Source: Kangiella aquimarina DSM 16071
GTDB lineage: Bacteria; Pseudomonadota; Gammaproteobacteria; Enterobacterales; Kangiellaceae
Reading direction: 5' to 3'
DNA length: 64,000 nucleotides
Assembly: GCF_000374105.1 (NCBI RefSeq)
Contig: NZ_KB893650.1
Location: 1,234,862-1,298,861, forward strand
Within the stretch, counting starts at the first letter, position 1. Each line of letters starts with the position of its first letter. Of the stretch, positions 17,650 to 25,068 are shown piece after piece. The notes beneath the pieces are model-generated. The model worked only from the letters and a program-made list of their open reading frames with translations. It did not search any database and was not told the DNA's origin. The position numbers and the translations under genes were made by a program.

Positions 17650-18273
17650 CTATTCTATATTTTCATTTGAATTAACGGTTGCGGACAGTGGCGGTTGCGG
17701 GAAGAAAAAGGCAATCAAGCCGAGAGTAAATAATATTAACGCAGAACCGTATAAAATATGATCAATCTTAAACCATAGTACTAGATAAAAAGATGTGGCT
17801 AAAGTTCCGCCTGCGCTACCCAGAGTTGAGACGAAGTATAAAAAACCAGCGGTTTGTCCACTACTATGGGCTGTTCTGACTAATAAGCGAACGGAATAGG
17901 GAGCAACCATGCCCAAAATAATACTCGGGATAAGAAAAAGAACGGTGGAAGCCAGTAACGAACCATAGCGTGGATCATCAGTAACATCGAAGACCCACTC
18001 TGAAACTGCTTCATGGCCCAGGGTTAAAGGCACAACCGATAGCGCGGCAAGCATAAAGATGATGCCATACTTACGGGTATTAGGGTTGTTGAGTGATAAT
18101 TTGCCACCAAATAAGTAGCCAACGGAAAGGGCTAACATAAATACCGTGATGATACTTCCCCATACATACACACTACCGCCAAAATAGGGCGATAAAATTT
18201 TTCCGCCAAGTAGCTCAATGGTCATGATCAGAAAGCCGCATAGAAAGGCGCAAGTCAGGATTAATATTTGCAT
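17650..18273 (-). CDS. MFS-like membrane half of a spermidine synthase-type unit
   Basis: 207 residues with about six to seven transmembrane helices and little soluble sequence. The opening FLCGFLIMTIELLGGKILSPYFGGS and the GSIITVFMLALSVGYLFGGKLS segment match the N-terminal membrane domain of the fused MFS/spermidine synthase family. It is followed after 7 nt by the catalytic-like gene, so the two probably work together at the inner membrane. Only half the length of a full MFS transporter, so independent transport is unlikely. Function of the family is not established. Confidence 0.78.
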   Translation of the reverse strand: MQILILTCAFLCGFLIMTIELLGGKILSPYFGGSVYVWGSIITVFMLALSVGYLFGGKLSLNNPNTRKYGIIFMLAALSVVPLTLGHEAVSEWVFDVTDDPRYGSLLASTVLFLIPSIILGMVAPYSVRLLVRTAHSSGQTAGFLYFVSTLGSAGGTLATSFYLVLWFKIDHILYGSALILFTLGLIAFFFPQPPLSATVNSNENIE

Positions 18274-18377
18274 GATGTCTTTTATTATTGATTAAATGAA
18301 CACTGATAATAAGGGAACGGCACGGAATGTCAAAGCCAACCAGCCTGCAAATTTTTATGACCGATAGGTCTGCTCTA

Positions 18378-18406
18378 TTGGGTCAAAGAATTGAACGTGT
18401 TAGAAT
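18378..18406 (+). promoter_or_regulatory. sigma-70 promoter candidate for sodB
   Basis: TTGGGT and TAGAAT are separated by 17 nt, 66 nt before the sodB start. No convincing Fur box overlaps it. Confidence 0.45.
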
Positions 18407-18472
18407 ATCAAGCCTTTACAGTGAGCGTAACCCATCAATTTATAACCTAATTCTTAAGACTAGGAGAGAAAC

Positions 18473-19054
18473 ATGGCAATTGAACTTCCTGCATTACCAT
18501 ATGATCGTGATGCATTGACGCCACATATTTCAGAAGAAACGATCAATTATCATTATGGCAAGCATCATCAAGCTTATGTGACTAATCTGAATAACATGAT
18601 TGCCGGAACTGATTTCGAAGGTAAATCATTAGAAGATATCATTCGTACATCTGAAGGTGGTGTTTTCAATAATGCTGCACAGGTATGGAACCACACATTC
18701 TACTGGAACAGCTTGAGCCCTAATGGTGGCGGTGAGCCATCTGGTGCATTAGCTGACGCAATTAACTCTGCATTCGGCTCTTTTGCTGATTTTAAAGAGA
18801 AGTTCACTGCAAGCGCTGCAGGTAACTTCGGTTCAGGCTGGACCTGGTTAGTGAAGAACTCTAGCGGTGCTCTAGAAATCGTTAACACCAGCAACGCAGG
18901 CACGCCAATTACTAATGCTGGCGTCACTCCATTGTTAACCGTTGACGTTTGGGAGCATGCATACTACGTAGATTACCGTAATGCTCGCCCTGAGTACTTA
19001 AAGCACTTCTGGGAATTGGTTAACTGGGACTTTGCTGCGAAAAACTTCGCTTAA
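18473..19054 (+). CDS. sodB: Fe/Mn-type superoxide dismutase (iron-type)
   Basis: 193 residues, the length of E. coli SodB. Metal ligands are visible in [10 protein letters not shown] (first His), NHTFYW (second His) and [13 protein letters not shown] (Asp and last His). The [14 protein letters not shown] and [11 protein letters not shown] segments, with Gln-bearing iron-type signature, favour the iron enzyme. It dismutates superoxide in the cytoplasm. AGGAGAGAAAC precedes the ATG, and a strong terminator follows, so it is monocistronic. Its expression is probably iron-responsive as in relatives, but I see no strong Fur site in the upstream 150 nt. Confidence 0.95.
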   Translation: MAIELPALPYDRDALTPHISEETINYHYGKHHQAYVTNLNNMIAGTDFEGKSLEDIIRTSEGGVFNNAAQVWNHTFYWNSLSPNGGGEPSGALADAINSAFGSFADFKEKFTASAAGNFGSGWTWLVKNSSGALEIVNTSNAGTPITNAGVTPLLTVDVWEHAYYVDYRNARPEYLKHFWELVNWDFAAKNFA

Positions 19055-19069
19055 TCTCAGTAACTGGAA

Positions 19070-19104
19070 ACAAAAAAAAACCGGCTTTTGGCCGGTTTTT
19101 TTTG
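19070..19104. terminator. bidirectional rho-independent terminator after sodB
   Basis: A nine-A run, CCGGC, TTTTG loop, GCCGG and an eight-T run. Symmetry means it can stop sodB on the plus strand and the converging channel gene on the minus strand. Confidence 0.92.
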
Positions 19105-19119
19105 TGCCGATGAATTCTC

Positions 19120-19566
19120 TTATTTAGGGTGAGGTTTGATCCAATGTTTTTGCATTTCAATGTAAAGCAGAGATGCTGTCCATGCGATGAAAACGAGCCC
19201 AATCACGGCTTCGATACCTGCCATAAATCGAATTGGACCCTCTGGAACGATATCACCAAAACCGAGGCTACTGTATGAAGCAAAAGAAAAGTAGATACAG
19301 CTAAAAAAGTCATTAACGATTTGCCCATCTACATTGACCAGCTTATCCGGACTTTCGTGATAATTACCAATCAGATAATAAGCAATTCCAAATATCCAGA
19401 TTTCTATGAAATGCGCGATCAACGCCAGTAGTACCCCCAGCATTACTTTGTAGCGGCCCGCTGTTTTTATGCGCTCCAGAAATACTGAGATGCTATATAA
19501 GGCCTGATAGTGGACTCCTACAGTCAGCATGATCAATATAACCGTTACAACAAGGATAAATATCAT
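19120..19566 (-). CDS. two-helix ion channel family protein
   Basis: 148 residues. Hydrophobic segments lie at about residues 2-20, 42-65 and 110-132, with a re-entrant pore segment FASYSSLGFGDIVPEGPIRF before the last helix. The GFGD core corresponds to the potassium selectivity filter (consensus TVGYGD or TVGFGD), but the first part reads SSL instead of TTV. No cytoplasmic RCK domain is present. The protein would sit in the inner membrane as a tetramer. Potassium conduction is likely from the family, but the altered filter leaves ion preference open. Confidence 0.8.
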   Translation of the reverse strand: MIFILVVTVILIMLTVGVHYQALYSISVFLERIKTAGRYKVMLGVLLALIAHFIEIWIFGIAYYLIGNYHESPDKLVNVDGQIVNDFFSCIYFSFASYSSLGFGDIVPEGPIRFMAGIEAVIGLVFIAWTASLLYIEMQKHWIKPHPK

Positions 19567-19680
19567 GGTTAAAGCCTTTGTTTGTCAGCAACTTACAATA
19601 CTTTAGCAGAAAAAATAGGCAATAGGCATCCGTTAATCTCAATGCTATAGTAATGAACAAAATATAAACGGAATGGATAT

Positions 19681-21012
19681 ATGGAACCGAAGCAACTAAC
19701 AAAAAAACAAAAGCACTGGCTTCAATATGAGTCAGATGAGTGGGTAGAGCAGGGGATTATAAATTCACAGCAGCAATCTCAAATTCTTGGTCGCTATTCA
19801 ACCAGCCATATTGAAAGCTTTTATTCCAGCTGGAGCAGTTTGTTGCTCATTTCTCTGGGGGCAATATTAATTGGCGGCGGCATAGTGTTATTAATTGCCC
19901 ATAATTGGGAAAGTTTTGGCAAGGGAACTCGTACCGTTTTATCCATTCTTCCTTTGCTATTGGCTCAGGCACTGACCTGGTACTCCGTACGATATAAACC
20001 TCAACTGACAGGGCTAAGAGAAGCCTCCGGCATTTTGTTATTTTTTGCAGTGGCAGCCAGTATCGCACTGATTAGTCAGACTTATCATATCTATGGTGAC
20101 CTGGAGCGCTTCCTGGTCACCTGGCTTCTACTCGGTATTCCGACGCTTTATCTTGTGGAATCTGCTGGCGTGCTGATGCTGGTTTGTGCATTGATATTAT
20201 GGCTCTGTGGCCTCGAGCGTGAACCCTACTGGCTCTATTATTTATCCTTAGTGCCTTATCTTTATAGTCTCTTTAAGCGACAGCGACTGGCGTTATTCCA
20301 CTGGGCGCTCTGGTTTATTGTAATTGGTACCACTATCTCAATCATTTACAGTGTCGCCTGGAACTCGCCACTGGATCACTGGATGATTTATATAACCCTG
20401 GCACTATGTGGCTTTTATTATTCATTGGGCAAGTGGTTGTTTGGATTTAAGGAGCATGGATTCTGGACAAACCCTCTTTGTACGGCTGGTGTTCTCGGCA
20501 TCCTCTTTATAAGTTTGCTACTAACCTGGGAAGACTTTTATCGCTATAGCCATTTGGATACTGATGGCAAATGGGGCTTTAACGATTATCTAATTTTGTC
20601 TGTTTTTGCCATATCGATAGTATCAATAGTTGGTTTTCTCATTCATAAATTTAAGTCACTACAGATACACCAATGGTTATTGATAGGCAGCGTACTTTTA
20701 GCAGGGCTTGGCATGGCGGGTTTCCACTTAGGTTTATCAGAATTAGTCTACATCGTTTTGGTAAACGTATATGTGCTGGTCGCTTCTGTTATTTTAATGT
20801 CACAGGGAATTCAGCAGCATAGGCTGATGTTATTGAACGGTGGCTTACTTTGGTTTTCTTTCCTTGTTCTATTTCGATTCTTTGACAGTGATATTCCTTT
20901 TGTTCTTAAAGGCGTCGTTTTCATCTTTATCGGCAGTGCGTTTATTGGCGTTAATATCTGGTACAACAAAAAACTTAAACAGCAAGCTGAGCAGCAGGAG
21001 GCTGGAGCATGA
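19681..21012 (+). CDS. DUF2157 membrane protein
   Basis: 443 residues with a short soluble N-terminus (QKHWLQYESDEWVEQGIINSQQ, the region recognised as DUF2157) and about 13-14 transmembrane helices. The helix-1 region LLISLGAILIGGGIVLLIAHNWE is characteristic: DUF2157 proteins share the IAHNW motif. The biochemical role is unknown. Its stop overlaps the next gene (ATGA-type, 4 nt), and the downstream partner is a GDYXXLXY protein, a pairing seen repeatedly in proteobacteria, suggesting a functional membrane complex. Confidence 0.85.
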   Translation: MEPKQLTKKQKHWLQYESDEWVEQGIINSQQQSQILGRYSTSHIESFYSSWSSLLLISLGAILIGGGIVLLIAHNWESFGKGTRTVLSILPLLLAQALTWYSVRYKPQLTGLREASGILLFFAVAASIALISQTYHIYGDLERFLVTWLLLGIPTLYLVESAGVLMLVCALILWLCGLEREPYWLYYLSLVPYLYSLFKRQRLALFHWALWFIVIGTTISIIYSVAWNSPLDHWMIYITLALCGFYYSLGKWLFGFKEHGFWTNPLCTAGVLGILFISLLLTWEDFYRYSHLDTDGKWGFNDYLILSVFAISIVSIVGFLIHKFKSLQIHQWLLIGSVLLAGLGMAGFHLGLSELVYIVLVNVYVLVASVILMSQGIQQHRLMLLNGGLLWFSFLVLFRFFDSDIPFVLKGVVFIFIGSAFIGVNIWYNKKLKQQAEQQEAGA

Positions 21013-21572
21013 AACCAAAAATAATTTTATTAATTGTTCTCTTTGCCATCCAGCTTGCCATTCCAGGCTATATGATTTTTGAGCAAAACCAGATTCTGAC
21101 AGAAGGCACTGCGTATAAATTTAAGACCCGTCCAATTGATCCCTATGATCCTTTTCGTGGTCGTTATGTAACCTTGGCTTTTGACGCTAACCAGGATGTT
21201 ATTCCAGTTGTAGAAGGTGCTGATATAGAGAGTGAGCAATGGGTATATGCACTACTGGATATAGATGATGAGGGTTATGCAGTGCTTCAAGGGCTAACCG
21301 ATGTTGAGCCTGATTCAGGGCAGGATTATCTTTATCTGGAAACTTACTATAGAAGCTACGATGGTGGCTTCCAGGTCAAATTACCTTTCAATCGCTATTA
21401 TGCGTCAGAAGAGAGCGCTCCGAAAATTGAATCGGCAGTCTGGCGACGCCAAAGAGATGAGGTTGAAGATGTCTATGCTGTCATCAGAGTATTGAATGGA
21501 AAGGGCACAATTGAAGAGCTTATGGTCAATGATATGCCTATCCATGAGTATATTATGCAACCCCAAGAATAA
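21009..21572 (+). CDS. GDYXXLXY domain protein
   Basis: 187 residues. One N-terminal membrane helix (about residues 4-23) is followed by an extracytoplasmic domain with PIDPYDPFRGRYVTLAFD, the diagnostic motif of the family (usually GDYxxLxY; here GRYVTLAF). It is translationally coupled to the DUF2157 gene through a 4-nt overlap. Function is unknown; the constant pairing suggests the soluble domain works on the periplasmic face of the DUF2157 protein. Confidence 0.85.
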   Translation: MKPKIILLIVLFAIQLAIPGYMIFEQNQILTEGTAYKFKTRPIDPYDPFRGRYVTLAFDANQDVIPVVEGADIESEQWVYALLDIDDEGYAVLQGLTDVEPDSGQDYLYLETYYRSYDGGFQVKLPFNRYYASEESAPKIESAVWRRQRDEVEDVYAVIRVLNGKGTIEELMVNDMPIHEYIMQPQE

Positions 21573-21592
21573 TTACCCGCCGATTACACTAT

Positions 21593-21614
21593 GCAGGATA
21601 TATCGATATCCTGC
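21593..21614 (+). terminator. hairpin after the DUF2157 operon
   Basis: GCAGGATAT and ATATCCTGC form a perfect 9-bp stem around ATCG, 20 nt past the stop; only a weak T-rich tail follows. Confidence 0.65.
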
Positions 21615-21695
21615 TTAAATTTCAATAAGTTATAATCTTAAAAACATCCCTGAGCTTGATCCTTGTCAAACCCCGGAAATTTTTTTAATAATCAT

Positions 21696-21714
21696 AATAA
21701 GAATGATTTGCATT
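21696..21714 (+). promoter_or_regulatory. Fur box candidate before the porin/FMN/PepSY cluster
   Basis: AATAAGAATGATTTGCATT matches 16 of 19 positions of AATGAGAATGATTCTCATT. It is 65 nt upstream of the porin start, in promoter position, with a TATAGTG -10-like sequence 17 nt further on. Iron-dependent repression by Fur is inferred. Confidence 0.7.
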
Positions 21715-21778
21715 TAGATATTTGTTCTTATATAGTGCGCCCGTTTTTAAATATATTCCAATTTTTCAGGGGAACACG

Positions 21779-22948
21779 ATGAAATTCAAACTTGCACTTG
21801 TAGCTGCTGCAATCATGTCTTGTGGCGTTGCTAACTCAGCGGAACCAACCAATCAAGAATTGCTTGATTTAATTAAAAAGCAACAGCAGGAACTTAAAGA
21901 ATTAAGAAACGCTGTTGAGGAGTCTGATAAGAAATCAGAAGAAACAATCAAAGCTGTTGAAGCCAATATGAGCGCTTCAAATACCTCAAATGTATCTCTA
22001 GGTGGATATGGTGAGCTGCACTATAACAACATCGAAGACAATGAAAGCATTGATTTCCATCGCTTTGTACTATTCATGGGTTATGAGTACAGTGATGACA
22101 TTCGTTTCTTCTCTGAGCTTGAGGTTGAACATTCATTAGCTGGTGATGGTAAGCCAGGTGAAGTAGAGCTTGAACAGGCTTATGTAGAAATCGATTTGAA
22201 TGACACGACTTCTGTAAAGTCAGGTTTGTTTTTGGTACCAGTGGGTATCCTAAATGAAACTCACGAACCACCAACATTCTATGGCGTTGAAAGAAACCCT
22301 GTTGAAGGCAAAATAATTCCTTCAACCTGGTGGGAAGCGGGTGCTATGGTGAATCACAAAATTGCTGACGGCGTTTCTTTTGACTTCGCTATTAACTCAG
22401 GACTTGAAGTTCCAAATGACGCGGGTGTTTATGATTTTAATATCCGTAGTGGTCGTCAAAAAGTGGCTAAAGCTAATGCCGATAGCCTAGCTTATACCGC
22501 TCGTTTGAAGTACACCGCTGTACCTGGTTTGGAATTAGCAGCATCGGTTCAACACCAGTCTGATTTGACTCAAGGTGTATTAAGCGCAGACGCAAATCTT
22601 TATACTGCTCATGCTATCTATAACACGGGTGGCTTTGGTTTGAGAGCCTTATACGCTATGTGGGATATTGATGCATTCGAAGCAGATGTAAATGGTCAGG
22701 ATAAGCAAGAAGGATTTTTTGTAGAGCCTAGCTATCGCTTTAATGACAAATTCGGTATCTTTGCTCGTTACAACGAGTGGGATAATCAAGCTGGAAGTGG
22801 TAACTTAGTGGATACTACTATGCAGCAGACTAATGTTGGCTTTAACTACTGGCCACATGAAGACGTTGTGTTCAAGTTTGACCTGGAATCTCGCTCCGGT
22901 GCTCAAGACGGTAACGGTTTCAATCTTGGTGTTGGTTACCAGTTCTAA
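21779..22948 (+). CDS. outer-membrane porin with N-terminal coiled coil
   Basis: 389 residues from the ATG at 21779 (AGGGGAACACG just upstream; the longer frame is not supported). A signal peptide ends near ANSAEP; residues about 22-60 form a Lys/Glu-rich coiled coil as in periplasmic-stalk porins; the rest alternates hydrophobic and polar residues and ends in YQF, the terminal aromatic expected for BAM-dependent beta-barrels. The NHKIADGVSFDFAINSG and SLEVEHS segments resemble phosphate-selective or OprO/OprP-like porins. A Fur box upstream and FMN-binding and PepSY genes downstream suggest a role in iron-linked uptake across the outer membrane. Confidence 0.8.
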   Translation: MKFKLALVAAAIMSCGVANSAEPTNQELLDLIKKQQQELKELRNAVEESDKKSEETIKAVEANMSASNTSNVSLGGYGELHYNNIEDNESIDFHRFVLFMGYEYSDDIRFFSELEVEHSLAGDGKPGEVELEQAYVEIDLNDTTSVKSGLFLVPVGILNETHEPPTFYGVERNPVEGKIIPSTWWEAGAMVNHKIADGVSFDFAINSGLEVPNDAGVYDFNIRSGRQKVAKANADSLAYTARLKYTAVPGLELAASVQHQSDLTQGVLSADANLYTAHAIYNTGGFGLRALYAMWDIDAFEADVNGQDKQEGFFVEPSYRFNDKFGIFARYNEWDNQAGSGNLVDTTMQQTNVGFNYWPHEDVVFKFDLESRSGAQDGNGFNLGVGYQF

Positions 22949-22969
22949 GTTGACTGTTGTGTCAAAATT

Positions 22970-23000
22970 CACAAAGGCAGGCGTTTAGCCTGTCTTTGTG
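22970..23000 (+). terminator. hairpin between porin and FMN-binding genes
   Basis: CACAAAGGCAGGC and GCCTGTCTTTGTG pair around GTTTA with one wobble, then TTTG. The FMN-binding gene starts 13 nt later, so it probably allows partial readthrough and sets a porin-heavy ratio. Confidence 0.7.
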
Positions 23001-23012
23001 TTTGAATAATTT

Positions 23013-23546
23013 ATGATAATGAAACGACTACTTACTGCTATATTGGGTTTTATTCTCTTCATTCCGATGGTATCGGAGGCGGAAGTTTATATCACCCAGG
23101 AAGAATTTTTAGCTCAGCGTTTTGCTCATCTCGAGAATGGGGTACAGCCAGAAATCAACACACTGTGGCTGAATCAATCCTTGCAAGATGCCATTTCAAG
23201 TATATTAGGCCACCCTTATCCAAAACTTCGATTGCGTTACTGGCGGCATGGTAACCAGACAGTCTGGTTCTTGGATGAAATTGGTAAGGAGCGTCCTATT
23301 ACTTTTGGTGTTAGTGTTATTGATAACCGAATTGATAAGATAGAAGTCATAGAATTTCGAGAAAGTCGTGGATATGAAATTCATATGGAGACTTTTTCAA
23401 GACAGTTCGATAATTTGACCTTAACAGATGATGATAAGTTAAGCGATCATATTGACGGTATTACCGGAGCAACTATGTCTGTCAGCGCCATGAAAAAAAT
23501 AGCCCGAGTAGGCTTAACACTTCATCGGCTAACCACTGAGGAATGA
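23013..23546 (+). CDS. FMN-binding domain protein, likely covalently flavinylated
   Basis: 177 residues with a signal peptide (KRLLTAILGFILFIPMVSEA). The C-terminal half is an FMN_bind domain carrying DGITGATMS, the ApbE-type flavinylation motif in which the threonine of GAT receives FMN through a phosphodiester bond. Such domains shuttle electrons across or outside the inner membrane (RnfG, NqrC and extracytosolic flavin transfer systems). ATG at 23019 is an alternative start. The PepSY gene follows after 2 nt. No ApbE transferase gene is in the window, so the modification would need one elsewhere. Confidence 0.88.
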   Translation: MIMKRLLTAILGFILFIPMVSEAEVYITQEEFLAQRFAHLENGVQPEINTLWLNQSLQDAISSILGHPYPKLRLRYWRHGNQTVWFLDEIGKERPITFGVSVIDNRIDKIEVIEFRESRGYEIHMETFSRQFDNLTLTDDDKLSDHIDGITGATMSVSAMKKIARVGLTLHRLTTEE

Positions 23547-23548
23547 TA

Positions 23549-24322
23549 ATGAGCCGCAAAAAGCAGGCTGCACCTAAATCAACATCTCGATATAAGTTGC
23601 ATTTCAGGAAATGGCATCGACGGTTAGGTTTTCTAGCAGCTATCTTTCTGCTCAACTTATCCATTACCGGACTCTTATTAAACCACTATCAATCACTGTC
23701 ACTTCATAAAAATTATATTACCTCAACGCTCTTATTAGATTGGTACGGAATAAAAGCGCCCGATAGTGGGGTCTGTCTTTCTAAAGAGCCGCTGTCAGTA
23801 TGTCAGATAGGCGAGCAGCATTATATTAACGGGCAATACTGGAAGGAGACATCGAGTCAATTGCTGTTACTAGAGCCATCGCCGATAGGCTTAGTATTGG
23901 TCACCAACGAATTTGTTTACTGGCTAACTAAAACAGGGCAGCTCATTGATGCTTTATCCATTGCCGATTCTTTAGACACTGCAGCCACATCTGCAACACA
24001 GGTGAATCAGCAGATTTATATTCAAACCCTGAAAGGAAATTACCAGCTAAACGAAAACACGTTTCAATGGGAGCCTGTGGACATCATTAATTTCCCACAG
24101 CTGACCAAAGAGCAACTTGATGGTGACCAGCTATCAGACTTGCAGGAACAGTATCGCTCACGCCAAATAACTCAGTTAAAGCTTGTTCAAGATTTACATA
24201 GCGGAGCTATTTTTGGTATTACAGGAACATTATTTACAGATATCATGGCTTTAATATTGATTTGGCTAGTTATTAGTGGTTTCGTAACATGGTATCGACG
24301 TCGAAGCAAAACAAGCACTTAA
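23549..24322 (+). CDS. PepSY-associated membrane protein
   Basis: 257 residues from the ATG at 23549, chosen because GAGGA sits 6 nt upstream; ATG at 23543 abuts that site. A basic N-terminus (KLHFRKWHRRLGFLAAIFLLNLSITGLLLNHY) and a C-terminal LVQDLHSGAIFGITGTLFTDIMALILIWLVISGFVTWYRR helix match PepSY-TM proteins, with paired histidines near each helix that may bind heme. Between them is a periplasmic region of about 150 residues. PepSY-TM proteins move electrons from cytoplasmic or quinone donors to periplasmic flavins or ferric siderophores; the FMN_bind neighbour makes this the likely role. Confidence 0.82.
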   Translation: MSRKKQAAPKSTSRYKLHFRKWHRRLGFLAAIFLLNLSITGLLLNHYQSLSLHKNYITSTLLLDWYGIKAPDSGVCLSKEPLSVCQIGEQHYINGQYWKETSSQLLLLEPSPIGLVLVTNEFVYWLTKTGQLIDALSIADSLDTAATSATQVNQQIYIQTLKGNYQLNENTFQWEPVDIINFPQLTKEQLDGDQLSDLQEQYRSRQITQLKLVQDLHSGAIFGITGTLFTDIMALILIWLVISGFVTWYRRRSKTST

Positions 24323-24387
24323 GATATTGATATAAAACATGCTATATTGGCAATCATGTAGGTTTTAATAAGCGTGTTGTCGATAGA

Positions 24388-25068
24388 TTGACGAAAATTA
24401 ATGTTCATAAAACGATAACTCTAATTCTTCAAGCCATTCTTGTTGCTGAAATTCTGTTGGCACTTTGGAATGAACAGTGGTTTACCGCACTAATTACTGC
24501 TGGAATTATTATTATCACTCTGGCTCCACTCTTTATTGCAAAATTCCTTCACGTCTACATTCCCCATATCTTCTCGTTAATGGCAATAGCCTTTATTTTC
24601 GCCTCCTTGTTTCTTGGTGAGATTCGCGATTACTACACGAAGTTTTGGTGGTGGGATATGGCTCTTCATACAACCTCAGGATTTCTACTAGGAATCACAG
24701 GCTTTTTGATGGTGCATGTGCTCAATGAAACCGAAGAAATTGGTATGCACATGAAGCCGGGGTTTGTTGCATTCTTTGCATTTCTTTTTGCCATTGGCTT
24801 TGGCGTCATCTGGGAAATTTTCGAATTTACCATGGACAGCTTCTTTGGCATGAATATGCAAAAGCCAATGCTGGGTGACCCTTCAGGGCTTACAGATACC
24901 ATGTGGGATTTGATTGTTGACTCTGTAGGCGCTTTAATAGTGTCTGTGTTTGGATACATTTATATAAAACGGGGCCACAAAGAGTCCTTTCTGGAGCGCT
25001 GGGTTACAGCTTTTGTAACTAGCAATCCAAGGCTGTTTAGAAAAAGGGGAGGCGATGAAAGACGTTAA
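24388..25068 (+). CDS. YjdF/DUF2238-like membrane protein
   Basis: 226 residues with about six transmembrane helices. It must start at TTG 24388 or a closely internal codon, because no in-frame ATG exists upstream and the ribosome binding site is weak. The DYYTKFWWWDMALHTTSGFLLGI segment, acidic WEIFEFTMD and DTMWDLIVDSVGAL correspond to the conserved acidic pattern of the YjdF/DUF2238 family, whose function is unknown. It overlaps the following GGDEF/EAL gene by 14 nt, indicating translational coupling. Last 20 residues are strongly basic. Confidence 0.72.
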   Translation: MTKINVHKTITLILQAILVAEILLALWNEQWFTALITAGIIIITLAPLFIAKFLHVYIPHIFSLMAIAFIFASLFLGEIRDYYTKFWWWDMALHTTSGFLLGITGFLMVHVLNETEEIGMHMKPGFVAFFAFLFAIGFGVIWEIFEFTMDSFFGMNMQKPMLGDPSGLTDTMWDLIVDSVGALIVSVFGYIYIKRGHKESFLERWVTAFVTSNPRLFRKRGGDERR

